A DNA stretch of 64,000 nucleotides, taken from the NCBI RefSeq assembly GCF_004345605.1, contig NZ_SLVY01000006.1:1-64000 (forward strand), given 5' to 3'. Every line of letters begins with the position of its first letter. Position 1 is the stretch's first letter. A program made the position numbers and the translations under genes. The notes beneath the pieces are model-generated. The model searched no databases, was not told where the DNA came from, and worked only from the letters and a program-made list of their open reading frames with translations. This DNA is from Rhodococcus sp. SMB37 (lineage in GTDB: Bacteria > Actinomycetota > Actinomycetes > Mycobacteriales > Mycobacteriaceae). This document shows, one piece after another, positions 7,871 through 15,847 of the stretch.

Positions 7871-8309
7871 CGGCGGTCAGCTCGGCCCGCGCGCGGGCGT
7901 ATTTGGCGATCAGGCGATCCCGGGTGGCGGCGTCGAGCCGGGCCAGGCGCTGCGGGTCACTGTTGTCGGCCATGTCCGCGAGTTTGACCGTCAGGGCCAA
8001 CGGCACTGCCCGCACGCGGGAGTAGTAGTCGGCCGGAGCCTCACCTGGGCGGCGGGTCAGCGCATCGACTGCGATGGTGACCTCGGCCGGGAACGATTCC
8101 TCAAGGTCGGCGAGGGTGACCGCGGTGTCTTCGACGACGTCGTGCAGCCAGGCGGCCGCGACGGCGTTCTCATCGCCGGCGACGCGGGCTGCGACGCGGG
8201 CGGGGTGGGTGATGTACGGCTGGCCGGCTTTGTCGACCTGACCGCAGTGAGCTGCAGTAGCGATCTGCTCGGCACGCGCGGCAAGTGCCCCTCTCATATC
8301 TTCCTCCAT
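7863..8309 (-). CDS. Small alarmone hydrolase (HD domain), putative antitoxin
   Basis: This 148-aa HD-domain protein of the MESH1/SpoT hydrolase family has a complete metal and catalytic set: His35 in YITHPARV, His56-Asp57 in WLHDVVED with Glu60-Asp61, and Asp112 and Asn116 in KLADMADN. The length matches single-domain SAH enzymes. It is the first gene of the operon and overlaps the synthetase gene by 8 bp, as expected of an antitoxin made before its toxin. A candidate function is removal of the 3'-pyrophosphate from alarmone or tRNA made by the partner. Confidence 0.82.
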   Translation of the reverse strand: MEEDMRGALAARAEQIATAAHCGQVDKAGQPYITHPARVAARVAGDENAVAAAWLHDVVEDTAVTLADLEESFPAEVTIAVDALTRRPGEAPADYYSRVRAVPLALTVKLADMADNSDPQRLARLDAATRDRLIAKYARARAELTAGG

Positions 8310-8543
8310 CTTCCCTCATCATACCGTGTCTTCATTCGGGTGAGAACGGCCGCGGGGAGCGCTGTGCGGATCGGGGGGGGTCCAAACAGGCTCTCGTCTA
8401 CGAAGCGGTACCGGAAACCCCGCCGACGTCCTGCCGTGCGCGCACTCATTCACCGCTTGAATCGAAAATCTTCACGTGCCGACGGCTACCGCTTCAGAGG
8501 CACCTACCAGGATTGCGAAATCTGCACGCTAATCTCCCTCGTT
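8310..8543. promoter_or_regulatory. Divergent intergenic region upstream of the helicase gene
   Basis: This 234-bp stretch separates the minus-strand alarmone operon from the plus-strand nuclease-helicase gene, so it should hold both promoters. A run of eight G (about 8370-8378) stands out. The helicase reading frame stays open through it, but the translation is not protein-like. Confidence 0.35.
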
Positions 8544-11500
8544 ATGGCGGCACTCGGCAATCTGTTGAACCAGTTGGACACCGATCCAGTTCGCCGTGGC
8601 AGTCAGTTTGAGCGCATCTGCCAGTGGTTCCTCACCCATGATCCGATCTACGCACATGAGCTACGCCGAGTGTGGCTCTGGAAAGACTGGCCTCAGCGGT
8701 GGGGCGCTGACGCAGGCATTGATCTTGTCGCCGAGGATCGTCTCGGGCGTCTATGGGCGATACAGGCCAAGGCATACGACACAGCCGTCTCCATCACCAA
8801 ACGCGACGTGGATACCTTCCTGACCGAGTCGGGGCGGTCCGAGTTCTCCTTCCGACTGCTGATCGCGACAACCGACCTGATCGGACGTACCGCCCGGCGC
8901 ACTCTGGAGGCGCAGGAGAAACAAGCCAGTGTCCTTCTTCGCGGTGACCTCGAGGTCGCCGAGGTTGACTGGCCGCCATCTCCAACCCATCTGCAGCCGC
9001 CGCGACCGGTGCAGAGCCAGCCGCGCCCTTATCAGCGCGACGCCATCGACAAGGTGGTGAAAAGTTTCGATCAGCACGACCGCGGCCAATTGATCATGGC
9101 TTGTGGCACAGGAAAGACCCTGACCGCGCTGTTCGTCAAGGAGACGCTCGCTGCCGAACGCACACTGGTACTGGTGCCCTCGTTGTCACTGCTGGCGCAA
9201 ACGCTGCGGGAGTGGACCGCGCACAGTACGCAGGCGTTCGATTTCCTCCCGGTGTGTTCGGATGAGACGGTGGCCGAGCCGGATGCGGTGGTCGCGAACA
9301 CGAGTGACCTGGGTTTCCCGGTAACGACCGACCCCGTAGAGATTGCGACCTTTCTGCGGCGACGCTCGGGCCCTCGGGTGGTGTTCGCCACCTACCAGTC
9401 CTCCCCCGAGATCGCCGAAGCGTTCCAGTTGGGTCGGGTACCTGCCTTCGATCTGGTGATCTCCGACGAGGCGCATCGTTGCGCCGGCCGCGTCTCCTCC
9501 AGTTTCGGCACCGTCCTCAGTTCTGAGTCGATCAAGGCAGACCGGCGACTGTTCATGACCGCAACCCCGCGCTATTTCACCGGTCGGGTCGTGCGGCAAG
9601 CCAAGGAAGCCGACTTCGAGGTCGCCTCCATGGACGACGAAGAGGTGTTCGGGCCGGTGTTCCACCGCCTAGGATTCGCGGAGGCGATCGAACGCGACCT
9701 GCTGACCGACTACCGGGTGGCCGTCGTAGCAGTCGATGACCCCACCTACCGGGACTGGGCACAGCGCGGCCGGTTCGTCACCACCGACGGCACCGAGGTG
9801 ACCGACGCGCGCACTCTCGCCGGACAGATCGGTCTCGCCCAAGCGATGCGCCGCTACGGCTTGCACCGCACGATCACCTTCCACTCGCGGGTCAAGCGCG
9901 CCAGAGAGTTTGCCCAGTCCCTCCCTGAGGTGATCGCCTGGATGCCTGAGCAGCAGCGCCCAGTGGGGCATCTGTGGTCCGATTATGCCTCCGGTGAGAT
10001 GTCAGCCGGACAGCGCCATGCGCTCCTGCACCACCTCGGCGGGCTCGATCGTGGCCAGCGAGGATTGCTCGCCAACGCGCGCTGCCTCGCCGAGGGAGTT
10101 GACGTCCCTACCCTCGACAGTGTGGCCTTCATCGACCCGCGCCGCTCCGAGGTCGACATCGTCCAAGCCGTCGGCCGCGCCATCAGGCTCGCCCCCGACA
10201 AGACCATCGGCACCATCGTCATTCCGGTTTTCGTCGACGCCGACGAAGACCCGGCGGTCGCGCTCGACAGCTCGACTTTCAAACCGGTGTGGGATGTGAT
10301 CAAGGCGCTCCGGGCGCACGACAGTCAGCTCGGCGAGCACCTCGATGAACTCAGGCGACAGCTCGGTCGACGGGGTGGACAGCCACAACTGCCCTCCAAA
10401 CTTCATCTCGACCTCCCTGAAACGGTCGGTGCCGACTTTGCCCGCGCTTTCGATGTGCGGCTCGTGGAGCAGACCACTGCGCCCTGGGAGTTCTGGTTCG
10501 GGCTCTTGGAGGAGTTCGTCAAGGATCACGGCCACGTGCGCGTCCCACACTCCTACATCGTCGACGGATACCGGCTCGGTACGTGGGTCAGCAAGCAGCG
10601 CAGCCAGCGCACCGGCGGCACCCTCGATATCGATCGCGTGCACCGCCTTCAAGAATTGGCAGGCTGGACATGGAATCCCAAAGCTGATCAGTGGGAGGGA
10701 GGCTTTCGTCGACTCCTGGAGTATGTCGATCTTCATGGTGACGCCAGGGTCCCGGTGTCCTGCACAGTTGAGGGTTACCGGCTCGGCCATTGGGTCAATA
10801 TCCAACGCACAGGACATGCCAAAGGCATCCTTGAGGCTGACCGGGAGCGCCGGCTTCAAGCCGTGACCGGCTGGACCTGGAGCTCTCGGACAGACCAATG
10901 GGAAGAGGGTTTCCACCGTCTCCTCGACTACGTCGACATCCATGGAGATGCCCGCGTCCCGGCGTCCTGCACCGTCGACGGCTACCGGTTGGGCCTGTTC
11001 GTCAATAACCAACGCCACTTCTACGCCAAGGGAACTCTTCGTACCGATCGAAGGCAACGACTCGAGGCCCTGGCCGGCTGGACGTGGTCACCTCGAGCCG
11101 ATCAGTGGGAGGAAGGCTCCCACCGTCTCCTCGACTACGTCGAAAACCAGGGAGATGCCCGCGTCCCCGCGTCCTACACCATCGACGGCTATCGCTTGGG
11201 TACGTGGGTAAGTGATCTTCGCGGTAAACGTATCGACGGCACTCTCGACGTCGACCGGCAGCGGCAACTCGAGGCGCTGGCCGGTTGGAGTTGGGACCCC
11301 AAGACCGACCAGTGGGAGGAAGGCCTCCGCCGCCTCCTCGAGTATGTCGAGCACCACGGAGATGCCCGCGTTCCAGCGACCTACAAGACCGAGGACGATA
11401 ACTACCGGCTCGGCGTATGGGTCGGCACGCAACGCACGAACCGCGCCAAAGGCACCCTCGACCCCGACCGCGAACGCCGACTCCAGCTCGTGACCGGCTG

Positions 11501-12575
11501 GACCTGGGACACCAGAGCCGACCAGTGGGAAGAGGGTTTCAACCGCCTCCTCGAGTATGTCGAGCACCACGGAGATGCCCGGGTCCCGGCGCGATACACA
11601 ACCGACCGCGACAGCTACCGGCTCGGCGTATGGGTCAATTCGCAACGTGCGAACCGCGCCAAGGGCACCCTCGACCCCGATCGCGAACGCCGACTCCAGG
11701 TCGTGACCGGCTGGATCTGGGACGCTCAAGCGGACCTGTGGGAGGAAGGCTTCCGCCGCCTCCTCGACTACAGCGAACTCCACAAAGACGCCCGTGTCCC
11801 GCGGACCTTTTCGATCGATGGCTACCAACTCAGCGCATGGGTCGGGACCCAACGCGCGAGCCATGCCAAAGGCACCCTGGACGCCGACCGTAAACGGCGC
11901 CTCGAGGAACTACCCGGTTGGACCTGGGACACCAGGGCCGACCTGTGGGAGGAAGGCTTCCGCCGCCTCCTCCACTACGTCAACACCCACAAAAACGCCG
12001 GCGTCCCTCAGTCCTTCAAGGTCGACGGTTACCGGCTCGGGTCGTGGGTCGCAACGCAGCGCACGAACCGCGCCAAAGGCACCCTGGACGCCGACCGCGA
12101 ACGGCGCCTCCAAGAACTGCCCGGCTGGAGATGGGACGGCCGCATCGACAACTGGGAAGACTATTTCCGCCGGCTCCTCGATTACATCGAGCGCCACCTC
12201 GACGCCCGCGTCCCTTACGCCTACTCGATCGACGGTTGCCAGCTCGGTGCATGGGTTGCCACACAACGCGCGAACCATGCCAAGGTCACCTTGGCCGCCG
12301 ACCGTAGACGTCGCCTTGAGGAGCTACCCGGCTGGACCTGGGGTGCCCGAGCCGATCAGTGGGAGGAAGGCTTCCGCCGCCTCCTCGACTACGTCAACGT
12401 CTTTGAGGACGCCCGCGTCCCTCAGTCCTATGCGATCGACGGTTATCGACTCGGTGTCTGGGTCAGCAAACAACGTGCCGCATATTCCCGAGGAACCCTG
12501 ACGCCCGACCGGCAACGTCGACTCGAAGAAGTGACCGGCTGGTTGTGGACGCGATCACCCTCCAACCGGCCGTGA
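8544..12575 (+). CDS. Mrr/PDDEXK nuclease-SF2 helicase fusion with ten helicase-associated repeats
   Basis: The protein is 1343 aa. Residues 1-150 look like an Mrr/PDDEXK-type nuclease (QFERICQWFL; Asp60 in AGIDLV; Gln74-x-Lys76 in WAIQAKAY). An SF2 helicase follows, with Walker A ACGTGKT at 186-192, DEAH at 308-311 and a C-terminal motor ending in QAVGRAIRLAP. From about residue 647 come ten tandem copies of roughly 69 aa with the pattern DQWEEGFRRLL...DARVP...YRLGxWVxxQR...GTL..DR..RL....GWTW, the Helicase-associated (HA) domain. The start was set at the ATG before AALGNLLNQLD, because upstream sequence in frame is not protein-like. The context suggests nucleic-acid-targeting defence; substrate and trigger are unknown. 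Confidence 0.85.
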   Translation: MAALGNLLNQLDTDPVRRGSQFERICQWFLTHDPIYAHELRRVWLWKDWPQRWGADAGIDLVAEDRLGRLWAIQAKAYDTAVSITKRDVDTFLTESGRSEFSFRLLIATTDLIGRTARRTLEAQEKQASVLLRGDLEVAEVDWPPSPTHLQPPRPVQSQPRPYQRDAIDKVVKSFDQHDRGQLIMACGTGKTLTALFVKETLAAERTLVLVPSLSLLAQTLREWTAHSTQAFDFLPVCSDETVAEPDAVVANTSDLGFPVTTDPVEIATFLRRRSGPRVVFATYQSSPEIAEAFQLGRVPAFDLVISDEAHRCAGRVSSSFGTVLSSESIKADRRLFMTATPRYFTGRVVRQAKEADFEVASMDDEEVFGPVFHRLGFAEAIERDLLTDYRVAVVAVDDPTYRDWAQRGRFVTTDGTEVTDARTLAGQIGLAQAMRRYGLHRTITFHSRVKRAREFAQSLPEVIAWMPEQQRPVGHLWSDYASGEMSAGQRHALLHHLGGLDRGQRGLLANARCLAEGVDVPTLDSVAFIDPRRSEVDIVQAVGRAIRLAPDKTIGTIVIPVFVDADEDPAVALDSSTFKPVWDVIKALRAHDSQLGEHLDELRRQLGRRGGQPQLPSKLHLDLPETVGADFARAFDVRLVEQTTAPWEFWFGLLEEFVKDHGHVRVPHSYIVDGYRLGTWVSKQRSQRTGGTLDIDRVHRLQELAGWTWNPKADQWEGGFRRLLEYVDLHGDARVPVSCTVEGYRLGHWVNIQRTGHAKGILEADRERRLQAVTGWTWSSRTDQWEEGFHRLLDYVDIHGDARVPASCTVDGYRLGLFVNNQRHFYAKGTLRTDRRQRLEALAGWTWSPRADQWEEGSHRLLDYVENQGDARVPASYTIDGYRLGTWVSDLRGKRIDGTLDVDRQRQLEALAGWSWDPKTDQWEEGLRRLLEYVEHHGDARVPATYKTEDDNYRLGVWVGTQRTNRAKGTLDPDRERRLQLVTGWTWDTRADQWEEGFNRLLEYVEHHGDARVPARYTTDRDSYRLGVWVNSQRANRAKGTLDPDRERRLQVVTGWIWDAQADLWEEGFRRLLDYSELHKDARVPRTFSIDGYQLSAWVGTQRASHAKGTLDADRKRRLEELPGWTWDTRADLWEEGFRRLLHYVNTHKNAGVPQSFKVDGYRLGSWVATQRTNRAKGTLDADRERRLQELPGWRWDGRIDNWEDYFRRLLDYIERHLDARVPYAYSIDGCQLGAWVATQRANHAKVTLAADRRRRLEELPGWTWGARADQWEEGFRRLLDYVNVFEDARVPQSYAIDGYRLGVWVSKQRAAYSRGTLTPDRQRRLEEVTGWLWTRSPSNRP
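10482..12560 (+). repeat. Ten in-gene ~209-bp tandem repeats encoding HA domains
   Basis: Ten copies of about 209 bp lie head to tail and stay in frame. Copies 4 and 5 carry a 2-aa insertion before YRLG and are nearly identical to each other over long stretches. That suggests recent internal duplication. Confidence 0.85.
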
Positions 12576-12968
12576 CTAGAGCCGCCACACGCCTTTCGTA
12601 CTTGCGGCCCTGCGCACGGGTGATCTCCAGCAACCGGTCCGGTTCGGCGAAGAACACCAGCTGCCAACCGCCGGCGACGAGTTCGGCATCACCGGCGCCG
12701 GCCCCCGACCGGCACCGTCCACGCGGCATCGGCGAGGGCGTGCACATCTAACCGAGGTCGCGGCCGGATTCGATCCAGGCACCGAAAAATGCTCCCGGCT
12801 CATCCACACTCCGTACATCCCGCTCCTCACTCCACCGGCTCGGCCTGTAGCCGAACCGCCCGCACCCCGCTGTCCGATGCACAGTGTGTCCCAGAGAGTG
12901 GTGCCGAGCAGGTAACGGGTCGACACCCCGTCCGCACCGCCGCCGACAGCGATCGTCTCGGTGCTCAT
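12545..12968 (-). pseudogene. Frameshifted remnant of a hypothetical gene
   Basis: The minus strand holds protein-like pieces in different frames. An N-terminal piece starts MSTETIAVGGGADG and continues STRYLLGTTLWDTL; then come ESGRDL, VHALADAAWTVPV and, in a third frame, GWQLVFFAEPDRLLEITRAQG. Joined in this order they read as one gene with at least two frameshifts. The C-terminus runs antisense into the helicase 3' end. The family is not recognised. Confidence 0.4.
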
Positions 12969-13009
12969 CCGCCCCATAGACCACGTCGTCGTTCGATACC
13001 GTGCCGACT

Positions 13010-13966
13010 ATGGGCACGACCCTGCGCGCACCCCACCCCTGGCCGCACATCACCGCGACCCTCCGCGGTCCCGGTCCTCATCGTGTGGCCGTCGCCTACC
13101 TCGACCACACCGCCCCCGAGCTGCTGTCGCTGCACGCCGGGGACCAGTTGATCGTCAACGCCGCCCGGCCCGCCGTACGTGCGCACGCCACCTCCCCCAC
13201 CGCCCTCGCCCGATTCCTCGACGCCGGGGTGCGGGTGCTGTCGACCCCGAACCTGCACACCGGCCTGATCGTCACTCCCGGCCAGGTGATCGTCGGCCCC
13301 GCCAGCGCCTCACACAGCTCGACTCTCGCCGACGAATCCGCCCTGGCCACCGACGATCCCGACGCCCACGCCGCGGCCCACGTCTTCCTCGACGGTCTCG
13401 ACGACACCACTGAGGTCGACGAGGTGTTTCTCGACAGCGCCACCGAGATCTGGCGGATCGGCCGTGTCGTGCCGCTGGCCGGGATCGGCAGCAGCACCCG
13501 CATAGGCCACGACTTCCTCCCCACCCCGGTGCGCCGAATGTTCCTGCGGCATCTCGGCGACTACACACCGACCGCCGAGGCCGAGGCCGAGCGCACCTGG
13601 GCCACGTCCGCACCGGAAACGAATGGCCCGAACCCGCGGTACCGCACCCAGTGGCTGCGCGACGACACTCCTGGCACCGACCGTCGCAGTCGCCTCGCCC
13701 CTGGCGACGTCGTGATCCGGATCAGCGACGACGACACCTGCCTTGACCCGCCAGCGGTCGTCGATACCGGGCCGGTCCACATTCCCCATACGCGCAGCGC
13801 CGTGGCCTACCGGCTACGCTCCCGCACCGACCTCGATCCTCTCGCGGTGAACGACGCCGCGCGCATCCTCGCCGAGGATGGGCATCCCAACCCGCGCGTG
13901 CACCATGACCATCGCGTCATCTCCCCGGGTCTGCGCGCGGCGCTGCTGCGACTGTGGAAGCTGTGA
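13010..13966 (+). CDS. Phospholipase D-like domain protein
   Basis: The protein is about 318 aa; a GTG at 13001 is an alternative start. The N-terminal half resembles a PLD-like phosphodiesterase half-domain. Strand-rich residues precede NLHTGLIV, where the family has HxK, and VIVGPASASHSS corresponds to the G-S-x-N loop. A TTAD-type acidic segment (DESALATDDPDAH) follows. The HxK lysine is replaced by Gly, so catalysis is doubtful. The C-terminal half has no recognised domain. It lies between the helicase and the RES/Xre pair, and palindromes follow it. Confidence 0.55.
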   Translation: MGTTLRAPHPWPHITATLRGPGPHRVAVAYLDHTAPELLSLHAGDQLIVNAARPAVRAHATSPTALARFLDAGVRVLSTPNLHTGLIVTPGQVIVGPASASHSSTLADESALATDDPDAHAAAHVFLDGLDDTTEVDEVFLDSATEIWRIGRVVPLAGIGSSTRIGHDFLPTPVRRMFLRHLGDYTPTAEAEAERTWATSAPETNGPNPRYRTQWLRDDTPGTDRRSRLAPGDVVIRISDDDTCLDPPAVVDTGPVHIPHTRSAVAYRLRSRTDLDPLAVNDAARILAEDGHPNPRVHHDHRVISPGLRAALLRLWKL

Positions 13967-14028
13967 CCAGCGGCGGCGGCCCCCTCTGTGCGGCCCCCTT
14001 TGTGCGGACGACACGTCGCAGCGACACA

Positions 14029-14138
14029 CCCATAGCCCCATAGGGGTTATAGGGATGGCGCTGATCGGGACTGATCCTGCCAGTGGAGAGCGACCGAAAA
14101 CCGTTTGAACAGTGGTAATGACACGTCCCCCATAGGGG
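14029..14138. repeat. Paired CCCCATAGGGGT palindromes
   Basis: The sequence CCCCATAGGGGT occurs at 14036-14047 and again at 14128-14139. Each has 4-bp arms around ATA, and the first copy is flanked by further CCCATAG and ATAGGG half-copies. They lie between two convergent genes (PLD-like and RES), so they could be protein-binding or recombination sites. No gene is seen in 13967-14192. Confidence 0.45.
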
Positions 14139-14192
14139 TGATGACTATGCCAGCCACTGCGCACATCGCATCCAAACTCGTAATATTCCGTC

Positions 14193-14897
14193 CTACAACG
14201 AATTACGGCACTTGACGCAGTCCGCATCCGGGACCGGCGTGACCGGAATACCGGTCCCCTGCAGTGCCTTCAGAAGCAGCCGGCGGCCGAGGCCGTGATC
14301 AAGTGGAAGATCCAGCGGCAGCCCACGGCGATCGGTGACCACCTCGACGCCGTCCGGACAGTCCCACAGCGCGAGTGCTCGGCCGCCGCGATAAGCCGAC
14401 CGGTAGTGAATTCCCTCGACCTTCGCCGTGGCAGGCTGATCCTCCCAGATCGCGCAGGCCCACTGCTGGGTCAGCTCGCGGTTCTCATTGCCGGACGCGA
14501 GCGCGGGCAGCGCACCGATCGCCATCGCCGCGCCGGGCCGGTCCAGGTCGTACGTGTCGATCTCGCGCAGCGGACGCAACTGGGCGACCCGCCAGTTCGA
14601 GCACAGCGGCGCGACCCCAGCCTCACCGAACACCTCACACGCGGACGTCGCAAGATCGACCGCCAGATAGAGCACCGAGCGCCCATCCGGGTCGACCGCC
14701 GGTGCAGCGAAAGGCGGGCTGTGGTGATCGAATCGGGCAAGCGGCCCGAACGACCGGAACACCGCCCCGCTCGGGGTGAACCGATCGCGGTGATAGATCC
14801 GGTACCACGGCGCTGCGGCACCATCGGCCGGTGTCCACGCCCACCGATGATCTGCAGCGGGCAGTGGCCGCGCCGGTGCCCCGAGAGGCTTGGCCAT
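14193..14897 (-). CDS. RES-domain toxin
   Basis: The 234-aa protein has the RES pattern: WYRIYHRDRF with the conserved Arg33, then VLYLAVDLATSACEVFGE, which supplies the conserved Tyr and Glu region. Known RES toxins (Res, MbcT) degrade NAD+. The start overlaps the stop of the upstream Xre-type antitoxin gene by 1 bp. The C-terminal 40 residues contain a CVKC motif that is not part of the RES core. Assignment to the Res/Xre toxin-antitoxin class is firm; in-cell activity is inferred. Confidence 0.82.
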   Translation of the reverse strand: MAKPLGAPARPLPAADHRWAWTPADGAAAPWYRIYHRDRFTPSGAVFRSFGPLARFDHHSPPFAAPAVDPDGRSVLYLAVDLATSACEVFGEAGVAPLCSNWRVAQLRPLREIDTYDLDRPGAAMAIGALPALASGNENRELTQQWACAIWEDQPATAKVEGIHYRSAYRGGRALALWDCPDGVEVVTDRRGLPLDLPLDHGLGRRLLLKALQGTGIPVTPVPDADCVKCRNSL

Positions 14898-15505
14898 CAG
14901 GCGGCTGCCAACGTTTCGACAACCGCGAACACGTGGTCACGGTCGCGGACCATCTCCTGCGCGGGCGTGCGGCCACCGAAGTTGTCGTTCGGCCGGCTCA
15001 TCCACCGCGACAAGCTCACCACCCCGCCCGGGAAGGCCTCGACGAGCCGACCCAGATCCGGCAGCACCGGCTCCGAGTTGTCCGGGGTGAACTGCCATGC
15101 CGGGAAACGCCACTCACGCCCGTCCTTCAACCCGACAAGGCGGTGCTGGGCAACCCACTCCGACACCGTCTGCGGAGAAATCCCGAGCACATCGGCCGCC
15201 TGCACCCGCGAGAACGACACATTCAACTGCTCGCGCCGCTGCTCCACCTGCAACTGCAGGTTGGCCTGTTCGAGCTCGGCGGCCTCCTCAGCGGACATAG
15301 CCGGTCCCCAGTCGTCCTCAACACCACCGGTGTCGGTCGCGGCGTCGACACGCGCGGGCGGAAAGCTGGCGGCCAGGTACCGGATCGCACGCAGCGCCGG
15401 AGCATCCTTACCGAGCAACGTCTCGAACTCGGCAGCCAAATCGTCGAGCGACTTCGACACCCGCGCCTGCACCTCGATCGACGTCACCTCTGGTCGTGTC
15501 GTCAC
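14897..15505 (-). CDS. Xre/MbcA-type antitoxin of the RES pair
   Basis: The protein is 202 aa from the GTG at 15505, which is preceded by a strong AGGAGGT site. It has an N-terminal helical region and then a helix-turn-helix (SRVQAADVLGISPQTVSEWV). The C-terminal domain ends GRTPAQEMVRDRDHVFAVV, resembling the DUF2384/antitoxin domain that plugs RES toxins. It is longer than most Xre antitoxins (about 130-150 aa). Three tandem 9-bp repeats lie about 30 bp upstream and are likely its operator. Confidence 0.78.
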   Translation of the reverse strand: MTTRPEVTSIEVQARVSKSLDDLAAEFETLLGKDAPALRAIRYLAASFPPARVDAATDTGGVEDDWGPAMSAEEAAELEQANLQLQVEQRREQLNVSFSRVQAADVLGISPQTVSEWVAQHRLVGLKDGREWRFPAWQFTPDNSEPVLPDLGRLVEAFPGGVVSLSRWMSRPNDNFGGRTPAQEMVRDRDHVFAVVETLAAA

Positions 15506-15534
15506 GGAACTCACCTCCTGATCCCACCACCAGC

Positions 15535-15561
15535 ATACGCGGGATACGCGGGATGTGCGGA
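15535..15561. promoter_or_regulatory. Tandem 9-bp operator repeats upstream of the RES/Xre operon
   Basis: ATACGCGGG occurs twice directly in tandem (15535-15543, 15544-15552) and is followed by the imperfect copy ATGTGCGGA. They lie about 30 bp before the antitoxin start, the usual place for autoregulation. The remainder of 15562-15847 shows no gene and probably holds one end of the IS110 element. Confidence 0.5.
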
Positions 15562-15847
15562 CACTGCGCCCACCCGGCCTCACCTGGGGGCTCATCACAG
15601 GAGCGTGACCTGCGCAAATGCCCTCTCCCTACGCGGTGCCCACCGGATACCGATCCGCCCGGCCCGCTCAGCCCTCCCGAAGCACACGCTGGTTGGACAT
15701 TCTCGTGTTGTGGCACGCGATCATGGCAATCCCGAATGAGCACGACACCGCGGGATGGGCATTCGCGTTGTAGCGAGGAAATCCAGGCCGGCTCCATCCT
15801 TCACAGGTTCGAGAGCCTCCGACAGACCCGGGATGCTTCTATATCTG

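Noticed and set aside
7833-8543. Upstream extension of the helicase reading frame
   Set aside because: The frame stays open but the translation is not protein-like and it overlaps the two alarmone genes on the other strand; the family start matches the ATG at 8544.
10002-11864. Minus-strand frames opposite the helicase repeats
   Set aside because: They are periodic shadows of the HA repeats and contain no independent features.
10482-12560. Tandem repeats considered as a CRISPR array
   Set aside because: The 209-bp units are coding, in frame, with no spacers; they encode HA domains. No CRISPR-like short repeat-spacer pattern was seen elsewhere.
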